From Catenulispora sp. GP43 (GTDB lineage Bacteria > Actinomycetota > Actinomycetes > Streptomycetales > Catenulisporaceae): a DNA stretch of 64,000 nucleotides. The DNA is taken from assembly GCF_041260665.1 (NCBI RefSeq), contig NZ_JBGCCT010000032.1, positions 1-64,000 on the forward strand, read 5' to 3'. This document shows positions 7,487 through 16,700 of this stretch, piece by piece. Position numbers and translations under genes: made by a program. The notes under the pieces are model-generated. The model saw nothing but the letters and a program-made list of their open reading frames with translations, had not been told where the DNA came from and made no database searches. How positions within the stretch are numbered: position 1 is the stretch's first letter; each line of letters begins with the position of its first letter.

Positions 7487-8676
7487 GAGCGTGCCGAGAA
7501 GCCCGTCCGTGAAGGTCAGGCGATCAGGTGGTATTCATGGAGAACGCCTCCGACACGGCTGCGCCGGGCGACGCGAAATTGGTCGAGGTCGATGACGTTG
7601 TCGGGAAGCGGTCGTAGTGGCGCGGCCTGGTCGAGGGCTCGGTGACGGCGATGCTCGGTGACGAACCTCTCGTACTCGGCCAGGACGGTCCGTAGATGCG
7701 CCAGGTTCCAGACGAGTGTGCGGTCCAGGAGCTCGGTGCGTACCGACCGGTGCCAGCGTTCCTGGATTGTGTTCATGACCGGGGTACGCACCGCGGTGGT
7801 AACGATCTCGATGTCCGCGGCCTTGAAAACCGCGTCGAACGCGATGGTGAACTGCAGGCCGTGATCGCGGTCAGGTACTTGAACCAGCTGGCGTGCTCTT
7901 CGAGGTCCGTCAGGGCATTGCGGGCCGTCAGCACGGTCCACGCGGCAGTCGGATGCGCGGTGGCGCCAAGGATCCGTATCCGGCGGGTGGCATGCTCCAT
8001 CATCGTCAGGACATAGGTGGTCGTGCCGTCGAGTAGTTCGACGCTGAAGAAGTCAAGTCGGTGGCCAAGAGGGCCTCGGCCTGGGACCGCAGGAACTGCG
8101 CCCACGTGGGACTGTTGCGACGAGGCGCCGGGTCGATACCGGCTTTCTTCAGAATATCCATACGGTGGACGGCGCGACCTTGATTCCCAGGCCGGCCAGC
8201 TCACCCGCGATGCGCCGATAGCCCCAGTGCTCGTTATTCTTGGCCATCCGCAACACCAGCGCTTTGATGTTCCGGCGCGCCGGCGTACGGCCCTTCGGGA
8301 GGGACTTCGCGGCCCAGCGGCGGCGCAGGATGTCGCGACGCCACCGCAGAATCGTCCCGGACGTGACCAGCAGACTCAACCTGCGATCCCGAACCTTCGG
8401 GATCAGGCCGAGCAGCAGGGCGATCAGTGCCCGATCGGCCCACGACATCGCCAGCCGGGACTGACCAAACTGACGCTGCACGACGGTGAGCTGGTGCGCA
8501 ACAGCAGGATCTCGAGGCTCTTCGAGGTCTCATCGCGACGAGCAAGCGGTAAAGCCGCGAGCGTACGGGAGACGATCAAGAACAGAAGGCGTATACACAC
8601 GAGTCTCGATCATCGCCGGACCGCAAGTGCTGCCGCAAGACCGCGACCTGCACGGATGGATTTCTCGGCGCCCTCA
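7486..8676 (-). mobile_element. Decayed integrase-core IS, copy 2
   Basis: About 1.19 kb. The left end carries TGCCGAGAAGCCCGTCCGTG (7491 on), which matches the inner part of the inverted repeat of copy 1 with few differences. The right end carries the complementary CTGCACGGATGGATTTCTCG (8649 on). The transposase inside is broken by several frameshifts. The element sits inside the recombinase gene. Confidence 0.7.
7516..8548 (-). pseudogene. Transposase with several frameshifts
   Basis: Pieces of one IS3/IS481-like transposase are recognisable in different frames of the minus strand. First comes ETSKSLEILLLR near 8520, then RQFGQSRLAMSWADRALI to WGYRRIAGELAGLG (8481-8149), then YVLTMMEHATRRIRILGATA (about 8010-7930), then the catalytic Glu region NTIQERWHRSVRTELLDR and the ending GGVLHEYHLIA (7516). 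At least three frame changes separate them, so it cannot make an active enzyme. Confidence 0.75.
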
Positions 8677-8689
8677 GCCACCACGGTTT

Positions 8690-9439
8690 CTAGTTGCCGG
8701 ATTGTCGCGCTGGCAGCACCTCGTCAAGGTCGTAGGTCCTGGCGACGGCCAGGAGATCGTCGGTCCAGGGACTGCCGGTTAGGAGTTGGTTGTACGCCAG
8801 CATGGCGGTGTAGAGCAGGATCAGAGCGATGTGCAGGCACGGGACGACCTCGCCGTGCCTGGGCATCATGTGCAGCTCTACTGGCTCGCCATCCTTGAAG
8901 AACATCTGTGCCCCGATCATGCTTGGGTGCGCCATCTGGGACTCGGCGGTGTACCAGAGCCGCAGCGGGATCTTGCCGTCCACGTCTAGGTTGACGTCGT
9001 ATCGGTCGAGCTGGTGCGTCATGCGGAGGTACACGCTTTCGCTGGCTTTGGGTAGCTGCGTGTCCTTATTCGCCTGCGCGATGGCCTGAGCTTCGGCAGG
9101 GAAGCGGTCCCAGGCGTTTGCGGCGGTGATGCCGTCGAGGAGTTTGCCCTGTTTATCTTGATGTGCGAGGTTCATCGCGTCTACCGCAGCATCGCCTGCG
9201 TCGGCGAGCCAGACGGTGGTCATGGCGTACTCCATCGCGGAGCGCCGTATTGGGCCGACCGCGAAGCAGTTCTCTGCCTGATGCAGGCGGACCATGCCGT
9301 CGGTGTAATGGACGGTGCTGAACAGGGTTCCCCAGCCAACCAGTGCGGCCCGGTCGCCGGCATCTACGTGCTGGTAAAGATCGGGGGTGAGGAGGGCACG
9401 AAGCTGGTCCAGCCCTTCCAAGTGGTTTGTCTTCGTCAT
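8690..9439 (-). CDS. Helical protein resembling DUF5677
   Basis: 249 aa, intact. The protein is nearly all helix, with the motif IRRSAMEYAMTTVWLADAGD near residue 65, which recalls the Arg...Glu signature of DUF5677-type proteins (often grouped with HEPN-like helical bundles). The second half contains AESQMAHPSMIGAQMFF and a C-terminal hydrophobic helix. HEPN-like proteins are frequently RNases or defence parts, but a clear RxxxxH motif is not visible here, so I do not assign catalysis. It stands alone between a dead IS and a small unknown gene. Confidence 0.7.
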   Translation of the reverse strand: MTKTNHLEGLDQLRALLTPDLYQHVDAGDRAALVGWGTLFSTVHYTDGMVRLHQAENCFAVGPIRRSAMEYAMTTVWLADAGDAAVDAMNLAHQDKQGKLLDGITAANAWDRFPAEAQAIAQANKDTQLPKASESVYLRMTHQLDRYDVNLDVDGKIPLRLWYTAESQMAHPSMIGAQMFFKDGEPVELHMMPRHGEVVPCLHIALILLYTAMLAYNQLLTGSPWTDDLLAVARTYDLDEVLPARQSGN

Positions 9440-9791
9440 GGCCTAACAATCGGGCGCCCAAGCTGGTCGCGTCCACCTGCTTCCTGGTTGCCGCGTAGTC
9501 TGGTGTTTGACCAGGTGAAGGAGTTGTTAACATGAGTGGAGTGCGTCTTCACGTCACTGGTTCAGTGCGCCTGCGTTGCCCTCGCCACGCGGGGCGGCCG
9601 ATGGACTGTTGCCGCAGTACCAAGCCCGGCCCGGTCTCGTCGGCGCCTGGACCGACGGCGACTACCAGCAGGATGACGACCGCATTGAGGGTAGGCAGTA
9701 GGCCCCTCTACCTCCTTGTTCGCCCGTAGTGCGCTTAGGATTGTTCCAGCAAGAGCCCATTCCGAGTGCTCATTTAGCAAGGAACAACGCC
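9440..9791. other. Intergenic, no gene supported
   Basis: This 352-bp region separates the minus-strand gene and the plus-strand gene at 9792, so it should carry both promoters. Short frames (for example from 9532) have no family resemblance. No hairpin or repeat stands out. Confidence 0.45.
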
Positions 9792-10121
9792 ATGCCCATC
9801 ACTGTGCCCACCGCCGACGACGCCGAGGCGGTGTACGCCTTTATCATCGAGCGCGCCAACGAGGAGTTCGAGGCGACCATCGGCGACGAGACCTTAAGCT
9901 CCGACGCCATGGACCGCTTTAGCCGCATCTCGAACGCCCACAAGCTGGGTATCACAGGTCTTACCGCATACATCGTGGATCTCGTGAACCGCGGTGACAT
10001 CGAACAGGCTGCGCTCGCCTGGGATCACCTGACTGCTGCCGGCGAGGAGTGGCGGGACCATCCCGACTACCTTCCCGCCTGGGAGAACGTCCAGCGGGCG
10101 GAGATTCGCAGCTCACTGTGA
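9792..10121 (+). CDS. Hypothetical 109-aa protein
   Basis: The start ATG at 9792 is preceded by AAGGAAC at about 8 bases. The product is acidic and helical (ADDAEAVYAFIIERANEEFE, then GLTAYIVDLVNRGDIEQAAL) and has no membrane segment or signal peptide. The final part, WDHLTAAGEEWRDHPDYLPAW, looks like a small cytosolic domain. Similar small proteins of unknown role are common in actinobacterial islands. I cannot name a family. Confidence 0.62.
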   Translation: MPITVPTADDAEAVYAFIIERANEEFEATIGDETLSSDAMDRFSRISNAHKLGITGLTAYIVDLVNRGDIEQAALAWDHLTAAGEEWRDHPDYLPAWENVQRAEIRSSL

Positions 10122-10309
10122 CACGCGCTCATAGAGGGTCGTAGCGTCCACACCGCATCGGATGGTTTTCAGGTGAAGTCGCCTGTTCGAGGACGTCTCG
10201 ACTCTCTTGGGCGTTTTATCCGGCCGGTATGCTCGCTGGTGGTTGGGCAACGCCGACGGTTGTCTTGATGTCGATTGCATGAACCCGAGCCCGTCGTCGT
10301 CTATAACCC

Positions 10310-10525
10310 GTGACAGACATCGAAGACAGAGGTGCCTCCGATGCCGGCCCGTCGGAGCAGGCGGCGTTGGTCTTGCGCCCAAAGTCCCTGACGACCAGCC
10401 TCGGCGCGCTGTACTTGGCCACCGGGTCACTCGCAGTCGTTGCGTTGGCGACCCTGTTGCTGGTGGTGGCACTTGTGTGTGAATCCATGGTGGTGCGTGG
10501 CCGACACAGTGACAACGAGGGCTGA
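10310..10525 (+). CDS. Small membrane protein upstream of the sigma factor
   Basis: 71 aa from a GTG. A soluble N-terminal 30 residues is followed by a single long membrane helix (GALYLATGSLAVVALATLLL and on) and a short charged tail. Its stop at 10525 lies just 4 bases before the GTG I choose for the sigma factor, so both are probably translated together. A one-helix protein in front of an ECF sigma gene could be a membrane anchor or anti-sigma-like partner, but no anti-sigma motif (HxxxCxxC) is present. Confidence 0.5.
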   Translation: MTDIEDRGASDAGPSEQAALVLRPKSLTTSLGALYLATGSLAVVALATLLLVVALVCESMVVRGRHSDNEG

Positions 10526-10529
10526 TTTG

Positions 10530-11129
10530 GTGTACGACAGTTCCGATACGTCACGTTCCACTTCCAGCCGAACGGACCCTGCGCCGATGCCGGAACCGTT
10601 GCCAGCGCTTGAGGACTTCATCCGAGAGGACCGTCGTCACCTGATCGTGTACCTGCTCAGCCTTGGGCTGTCCCTCGATGAGGCGCAAGATGCAGCGGCA
10701 GACACCTACGAACGGCTCTGGATCCACCGGGCTCAGGTCAAACGCTTCAAAAGCTGGTGCAGGACGACTGCCTACCGCCTGGCAGTCGACACCTACCGCG
10801 CGCATCAACGTGTGTCGGCAACGACAAGGGAGTTGCGCCAATTGCCCGGCCTAGGTTCGATCGCAGGGGCTGAAGACGTGGTCATGCTCAAGGAGGAGCA
10901 CCGATTGGTTTTGGCACGTTTGCGAGAGCTACCGTGGAAGCAGCGGCAGGTGTTTACCCTGCACATGGAAGGCATGGCTAACAAAGACATCGCCGAGCTT
11001 GTCATGACCAAGGAGTCGACAGTGGCTTCTAATATCAGACATGCTCGGACAGCTCTTCGGGCAAAATTGGAGCAGGACAAGGTCTACACCGCGCGTTCGC
11101 CGGAAGGTGGTGACATCGATGGCAGATGA
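10530..11129 (+). CDS. ECF-type RNA polymerase sigma factor
   Basis: 199 aa from GTG 10530, which has GAGGG about 8 bases upstream; GTG 10509 is an alternative. Region 2, which binds core polymerase and the -10 element, is LIVYLLSLGLSLDEAQDAAA to FKSWCRTTAYRLAVD (residues about 35-90). Region 4, the -35-binding helix-turn-helix, is LRELPWKQRQVFTLHMEGMA to ESTVASNIRHARTAL (about 130-185). There is no region 3, as expected for the ECF group. The end overlaps the start of the MarR-type fusion gene by 11 bases. Confidence 0.85.
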   Translation: MYDSSDTSRSTSSRTDPAPMPEPLPALEDFIREDRRHLIVYLLSLGLSLDEAQDAAADTYERLWIHRAQVKRFKSWCRTTAYRLAVDTYRAHQRVSATTRELRQLPGLGSIAGAEDVVMLKEEHRLVLARLRELPWKQRQVFTLHMEGMANKDIAELVMTKESTVASNIRHARTALRAKLEQDKVYTARSPEGGDIDGR

Positions 11130-11892
11130 CCTCAACCCCGACGCCGACTTTGACCAGTGGCTGTCGTCGGTACACACGGACATCGCCGATGCCCTAGAGC
11201 CGTACCTAGCCGAGACCTCGTCTGCCAAACGGAGCCCAGCAAACGTCCCTCACTCTACGCAGGTCGCCCAACGCCAGAACATGGCGAGATCAGCGAAACG
11301 GGCCGCCGCTGGCTCCGGGGAAATCCGTGCAGCCACATCTGTCACTGTTTTCGAGCCGGACGATGACGAGTTTCTCCCTCCTTTGACGTCTGATTCGCCG
11401 GCCGACCGGGTGCATCGCCCGGTTCGTTACCGACCCTCCACGGGCTACCTGCCGTGGCTGGTCACCATGTGCGACCGTGAGCTCGCCCAGCACATGACAC
11501 GCCTGCTCGCCGAACTCGACCTCACCGAGGCCCAGTACGGCGTCCTGCAAACGCTGGTCCACCTGCGCCGCGCCTCCTCGGCGACGCTGGCCCGCTCGGT
11601 CTCGGTGACACCGCAGGCCATGGTCGGGCTGGTGGCCGCACTGGAGCGCAAGGGCTACATCACCCGAAAGTTCGGCCGTGGGGCCGGCCGCGTCATCGAC
11701 GCGGAGGTCACCGCACGCGGCAAGGAGGCCTACGAGGCCGCCAAGCGCCGGGTGCGGGCCCTGGACCGCTCGCTGCGCCGCTCGTACACCGACGAGGAGT
11801 TCGACCAGCTCGTCGGGCTGCTGGAGCGCCTGCCGGGAGTTCTCGGCCGGCTCGACGACCAGCGCGGCAGCCGTCGGCGCGTCGACGACTGA
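11119..11892 (+). CDS. MarR-type regulator with an acidic N-terminal extension
   Basis: 257 aa from ATG 11119. The first 85-100 residues are acidic and unlike MarR (MADDLNPDADFDQWLSSVHT); such segments accompany sigma-factor genes in actinobacteria. From about residue 105 a complete MarR fold follows: GYLPWLVTMCDRELAQHMTR, the winged helix VHLRRASSATLARSVSVTPQ and recognition helix AMVGLVAALERKGYITRK, the wing, and a C-terminal dimer helix ending RLPGVLGRLDD. The overlap with the sigma gene implies one operon. The fusion may link sigma control to ligand sensing. It could also be the product of an accidental fusion. Confidence 0.8.
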   Translation: MADDLNPDADFDQWLSSVHTDIADALEPYLAETSSAKRSPANVPHSTQVAQRQNMARSAKRAAAGSGEIRAATSVTVFEPDDDEFLPPLTSDSPADRVHRPVRYRPSTGYLPWLVTMCDRELAQHMTRLLAELDLTEAQYGVLQTLVHLRRASSATLARSVSVTPQAMVGLVAALERKGYITRKFGRGAGRVIDAEVTARGKEAYEAAKRRVRALDRSLRRSYTDEEFDQLVGLLERLPGVLGRLDDQRGSRRRVDD

Positions 11893-12013
11893 ATGCTCGT
11901 CTTTTTCGAGAAGACACCGGGCAGCGGTTTACCGAGCTCGGTCGAAATCCTTCAGAGTGCTGCCAAGCTTTCGCCGAGATTTTGGCACACGTCTATCAGC
12001 TCCGCCAAGGCGA

Positions 12014-12250
12014 CTAAAACTGGATCTTGGTCAGCGACTCGCCGAGTCCGATGAGCCCTCGGCCCGCGTCGTGGAGCTGCTGGAGCAGACTGGCGTACTT
12101 GCGTTCGTTAGCCGCAGCAACCGCCTCGATGGTCTTGCCGAGCTTGTCGATCTCGGGATGTGGATGTGCCCCGACCTTCGTCTCCGTCTCCTCGCGCAGC
12201 TGCTTGACGATCGCATGGGCTTCGAGAGGCTTTCGAATTTGGTAAAGCGC
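12014..12250 (-). pseudogene. C-terminal fragment of a helical protein
   Basis: The minus strand has an open frame with good codon bias ending at a TAG (12014-12016). It reads as a charged amphipathic helix (LYQIRKPLEAHAIVKQLREE, then EIDKLGKTIEAVAAANERKY and LGESLTKIQF). There is no start codon; the frame runs into the repeated DNA that begins at about 12246. It is probably the tail of a gene cut when the repeat or an element end arrived. Family unknown. Confidence 0.4.
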
Positions 12251-12631
12251 GCGTGGACTATGCCTGGCTTGGCAGGGTCAGTTATACGAGTCCGTCCCCG
12301 GACCGTACCCGGACGCTTCTGCCAAGACGGTAGAGACCGCGTGGCACGGATTGCCACGCCACAGGGTTGTCCGGCAGCACGCGACGCACTCAGACACTAC
12401 CCGTGACCTGGCAATACCGTTTCCCAGGGCTTCAAATCGACCCATCTGGCCGGACGACACAAAGCGACATCCACCGCCACGAAAAATCGAACCCGCAACC
12501 AAGATCAGGTACGGAGTCGGGACGGCCGTACCCGGACCGTACCCGGACACTTCTGCATTTCCCGAAACTCGGGCCCGCGACTCGAACACTCGCACCAAGA
12601 GTCGCGACGACTCGACTCGGGGAAAGCAAAA

Positions 12632-12650
12632 ACCCCAGCTCAGCCGGGGT
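12632..12650 (-). terminator. Copy of the tRNA-Arg terminator
   Basis: ACCCC (12632-12636) pairs with GGGGT (12646-12650), with a short inner GCT/AGC stem. On the minus strand it is followed by a run of five T. It corresponds to the terminator behind the intact tRNA at 56558-56576 but now follows only a tRNA fragment. Confidence 0.65.
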
Positions 12651-12669
12651 GAACAAGAGTTTGAACGAG

Positions 12670-12711
12670 TGCCCCCGGCAGGATTCGAACCTGCGACCAT
12701 CGGATTAGAAG
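12670..12711 (-). other. tRNA-Arg(TCT) 3' fragment, attachment-site copy
   Basis: These 42 bases equal the 3' part of the tRNA at 56596-56668: discriminator base, acceptor strand, T-arm, variable region and anticodon half, including the anticodon. Homology stops abruptly at 12711. The 5' half is absent, so no functional tRNA is made. Integrases that use tRNA genes leave exactly this kind of partial copy at the far end of the inserted element. It is therefore the best candidate for the left attachment site of an island ending at the intact tRNA. Confidence 0.82.
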
Positions 12712-12984
12712 CGCCGCAGATCAGGGTCTTGTCATATGACGCTTACTATCAACCCATGTAGCTGGCCACCACCACATCCACTGTGCTCACACTCGAGTTT
12801 ACCTGGTCGTATCGGGCGATGCCAGACCATCCCGGGACGTCCGTCCCCGGACCGTACCCGGACCCTGTCGAGCTCTGCCGGTTCATGCCGCGTCATCTAG
12901 CGCGCCGTTCGAACAGGACCGGGACAGGACCCACTGGCCATCGCTCGACCCGTTCCCGCAAGCCAGCCTCGTTGCGCGTAGCGC
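12712..12984. other. Non-coding DNA between two att-like copies
   Basis: No gene is supported here. The stretch contains another copy of the GTCCGTCCCCGGACCG motif (from about 12839) seen in the long repeat, so it may be a further decayed version of the same attachment region. Confidence 0.45.
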
Positions 12985-13026
12985 CAACAGGCCGCAATCG
13001 AACCTACGACCACTAAATTAGAAGTC
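12985..13026 (-). other. Decayed third copy of the tRNA-Arg 3' part
   Basis: The sequence GCAATCGAACCTACGACCAC, followed by TAAATTAGAAGTC, resembles GGATTCGAACCTGCGACCAT followed by CGGATTAGAAGTC of the tRNA-Arg, with several substitutions. It keeps the T-loop and anticodon regions in the right order. It sits just beyond the stop of the probable immunity gene. I read it as an older attachment site. Confidence 0.5.
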
Positions 13027-13032
13027 GAGAAT

Positions 13033-13626
13033 CTAGCTATACCGGCGCCACTCTTCCGGGGGAATCCTCTCCGAAGCGACGTCTCCGCATCCTTCGGAAT
13101 ACTCGCGTGAAACGAAGACCGGCCGACTCAAGACCACATCGTCGACACGTTGGGCCCTGATGACCAGACCGATCTCTGGAGCAGAAGGGTCCCAAAACTG
13201 AGAGAACACCAATCTAAGCGACCGCTCCTCAAGGTAGCTCGTGAACTCGTCTTCCACCTCGGACGGAATCCTGCCCACCAAGCGCAAGCCGTCCAGCGAA
13301 ACCTGCGGTCCGTACCGAGCGTTGATCGCGACACAATACAGGCGCTCCGACGTGTCGTAATAGGCCGTCATCGCCGAGGACGGCGCAAGAAATCTCGCAT
13401 CCTTGATAGCGAATTCCGAGTAGATGACGGCCCCTTCCGGCGTCAGCGCGATGGGCTTCTCGTCAAAATGCGCGCCGACTGCCGCAGAGACCTCTTGGTG
13501 TCGCATCCCAAAGGCCACAGGACCAATCCGGTCCAGTGGATCACAATCCCACTGAACCCGCTGCTGATCCTCAAATTTCCCCCACACCGACGCCACGTGG
13601 AACCTCCTACCAAAGACATCCGACAC
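13033..13626 (-). CDS. Probable immunity protein for the RHS deaminase toxin
   Basis: 197 aa, soluble, no signal peptide. It follows the RHS toxin gene on the same strand after about 80 bases, the place where immunity genes lie in polymorphic toxin loci. Recognisable segments are DPLDRIGPVAFGMRHQEVSA at about residues 30-49 and LDGLRLVGRIPSEVEDEFTS near the middle, a mix of strands and helices common in immunity proteins. I cannot name an Imm family. Function is inferred from position and size only; it should bind and block the adjacent C-terminal toxin domain in the cytoplasm. Confidence 0.65.
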   Translation of the reverse strand: MSDVFGRRFHVASVWGKFEDQQRVQWDCDPLDRIGPVAFGMRHQEVSAAVGAHFDEKPIALTPEGAVIYSEFAIKDARFLAPSSAMTAYYDTSERLYCVAINARYGPQVSLDGLRLVGRIPSEVEDEFTSYLEERSLRLVFSQFWDPSAPEIGLVIRAQRVDDVVLSRPVFVSREYSEGCGDVASERIPPEEWRRYS

Positions 13627-13707
13627 TACAGTTCACCCCGGCGTGCAGGAAAATGCACACTCATCGCCAATGTTCCAGGGCCAGCGGCCATCATACACTC
13701 ATGGAAC

Positions 13708-16700
13708 CTATCTTCTCCCCTCCAGTGGAGGCGTCCTTTGAAGTTGTCCATTCCCGTCAATGTACCATATAGTCATCGTGCGGCCTTTGTTCAAAATCTG
13801 TGGAATAATATCCCTGCAGCCAAGTGCGTCCGGACCATCACCACCGCATACATACTTTTGATCTATCGCGACATGGGCGTACTTGATTTTATCCTGGTTC
13901 ATCCACACTGCGATCTTCGGCTCAGCATGCTCTGCCGAAGCCACATCACCATTGTCGCGGCCCATCAACGTGCGGAGAATACGGCTGATGTATCGAGACA
14001 TGGCGTCCATTTTACTACGACGCTCCGGACCGATTTGATCACCGTCTTTGTCCAGCGGAACACCGGTTGTGGGCTTATCTCCCCTTGCCCTGAGCGTTTC
14101 AATAGTCTTTCTGATCTTCTCGATGCCCTCAGGCGTCACCTCGTGGGGATTTTCATCGTTGCCGGATCCGTTGTCACCGGATACCGCGCTGCGCTGCCCG
14201 TCGGAGCTTCCGCTGCGTCCATCGTCGGAGCCGCTCGTTCCACCCGACTTTGACTTCGACTGGCGCCACGGTTCAGTCGCCGACGTGCCGTCGTCACCGT
14301 CGTCGCCGCTGACCGGCTGGACGCTGTCGTCGCCGGATTTGTCGCCGCTGTTGGACGACTCACTCGACGAGTCTCCCCCGTCGCCTCCACCGCCGCCGCC
14401 ACCACCGCCACCGGCGTCGTCCCCGCCGCCGTATTCGATCGGGCCGTCGTCGTTGCAGTTGTGAACCAGGGTCGGGATGTCGCCTGCTTCGACGAAGTAG
14501 GTGTGGAGTCCGTCAATGGTGAGGTTGTACGTACGGACAGACTGGGTGAAGTTGCTGACGGCCAGCACCACGGCAGTGCCGTCCGGCGTCTGGAGCACGT
14601 CGCCTGGCTTCAGGTCGCCGGCGGGAACCCAGGCCTTGGCTGTCAGGTCGTAAAAGATGTGGTGCGACGTCCCTGTCAGCTTCCCGACAGACTTGCCCGA
14701 CTTGATCGTCAGCGTCGTGAAGTCCCGGTCGGTGTCTGTGATGTGCAGCTCCGTCACCGTGTGGACCTGGGTGCCGCTGCCGCCGGGCACAGCCGAGGCG
14801 ACCTTGTCGCCGACCTTCACCTGGCTGATCGGCTTCGAGGTGCCGTCGCCCATCAGGACCTTTGTAGCCCCGACGAAGCTGTTGGCGAAGTCTGGCGCGC
14901 AGCCGTCAAGGCCGGTTGGGTCAGTAGCGTTGACAGGGTCGGCCCCGGCGTAGGTGTAACCGTTGATCGTGCTCGGCTGGTTCAGATCCAGGAGCGGGTC
15001 GGCGCTGACGAAGCGGCCGATGGTGGGGTCGTATTTGCGGGCCCCGATGTCCACCAGGCCGGTGTCGATGTCTGTGCTGTCGCCGAGGAAGGTGTGGTCG
15101 TCGGCGAAGGTGCCGAAGACGCCTGACTGGCCGGTGCCGCGGGGGGTGCTGAAGGGGGTGTAGTCGCGGCGGGCGGTCAGGGCCTGGTCGGCGGTGTTCG
15201 GCGAGGCGTCGATGACGGTCTGCGCGGTGCCCTGCGGGGTGCCGGCTTCGTAGCTGATCTTCGGCGAGGCGCCGCCGGTCTCGGTGATGGTCGGTGCGCC
15301 GTCGTAGCTGAAGCGCCGCTGGCCGGTCACCTGGTTGCTGGACAGGTTGAGATGCAGCTCGGTCGAGCCCAGATACAGCGTGGTCGTGGTGGTGTCGCGG
15401 CGGATGAGTTGGTTGCCGTCGGCGTCGTTCACGAAGCCGGCCGCGGCGCCGGAGTGGTCGATGTCGGTGGCCAGGGCGCCCTCTGGGTCCCAGGCCAGGG
15501 TTTGCGCGGGCTTCCCTGCCAGGTCACGGCCGATGGTGTTGCCGGCCGCGTCGTACTGATAGGAGTCGGTCGTCGTCGTGGTGCCGACGGTGTGGCCGAC
15601 GCTGTTCAGGACGTGCGGCTGGTTCGTGCCCGGCGCGTTGTAGTGGTAGTTGCTGGTCTCGGCGACGGTGCCGCCGGCGTTGTAGTCGGTCTCGGTGGTG
15701 CGGTTGCCGGTGGGTGCGTCGTAGGAGAAGACCTGCCCGTACGGTGCCGGGCCGCCGATCTGCCACCTCGCGGTGGTGCCGCTGGTTGGTGCGACGTTCT
15801 CACAGCCGCCGATTCCGCCGGGAGCGGGCGTCGAATAGGGGTTGATCGTCCCCGCGCCGGGCGCGGTGGTGGTGAGGCTGCCGAAGACTGTGCCGTCGAC
15901 CTTGCCGGTGTCGCTCCAGGCGGCATCCATGCGGTCGGCGTAGTCGTAGTGGAAGCACTCCGCGTCTGTGGCCTGCGTGGTCGAGACGACGCCGTTGTTG
16001 CCCAACGACGCGCTGGTGCCCTGGATGTCGACCGTCGATGTGATCTGTCCGGCCGGGTTGTACGTATACGCCGTCGTGTCGATCGGAGCGTTCCACGACA
16101 ACTGAGAGATCGTCGTGTTGGAAACGCGGTGCGTCGGATCGTCGCGAACGGTGTCCTGGACGACGGTGTTGGGGTAGTCGCCCAGAATCCTGCGCTGGAT
16201 CTCACCGAACGTGGAGTACGCCGAGTCGGTGACCAGGTCGCCGTAGGAGTCCGTGACCCCGTACATCAGACCATTGTGATCGTAACCGAATCCGATGGTG
16301 TCAGGCTGTAGGTCTCCCCCGGTCGGCAGGTCCGTGGAGGACAGCTGACCGAGTGCGGTGTAGTGGTTGACCGTGGTATAGGAGCCGGCGAGCGGGCCGT
16401 TGCCGTCACCGGTCGGAATGCCGACGGTGGTCGACAGCGGCTCGCCGAGCGCGTCGTAGCCGGCAACGCTCTCGGTGTACTGCTGGTGATCACTGCTGTA
16501 GCGGATCGATCCGGCCGGCCGACCCAGGTTCCCGTAGGTGTCCGAGCCCGGGTTGGCCGCAACCTGCGTCGAGTTCAGCGCGGGAGCGCTGTCATAGGAC
16601 CAGGAGGCGAGAGTGTTCGTGCTCTGCACCGCGGCCGTGCCCAGCCCGTTGTACTCAGCGGTGCGGCGTCCGAGCGCGTCATAGGTGTAGTGCAGCGACT

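Larger units (their letters stand above)
12246..12711. repeat. Long direct repeat, copy A (partner at 56170-56637)
   Basis: About 465 bp that match 56170-56637 in order and orientation, with the two copies clearly diverged in the first 250 bp and identical over the last 55 bp (12657-12711). Shared landmarks are TATGCCTGG at the left edge, the segment GTCCGTCCCCGGACCG, AAGATCAGGTACGGAGTCGG, an intrinsic terminator and the 3' part of tRNA-Arg. Such a duplication flanking an island is expected when related elements integrate at the same tRNA. Confidence 0.85.

Noticed and set aside
12278..12700. Protein-coding frames in the long repeat
   Set aside because: Frames are open on both strands, but they contain the terminator and tRNA fragment and are not conserved as proteins between the two copies.
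13150..14253. 367-codon plus-strand frame
   Set aside because: It is antisense to the immunity candidate and the toxin tip, with no domain.
14340..14450. Possible coding repeat gene in the Gly/Asp/Ser stretch
   Set aside because: It is the flexible linker between the Hint domain and the deaminase domain of the RHS protein, not a separate gene.
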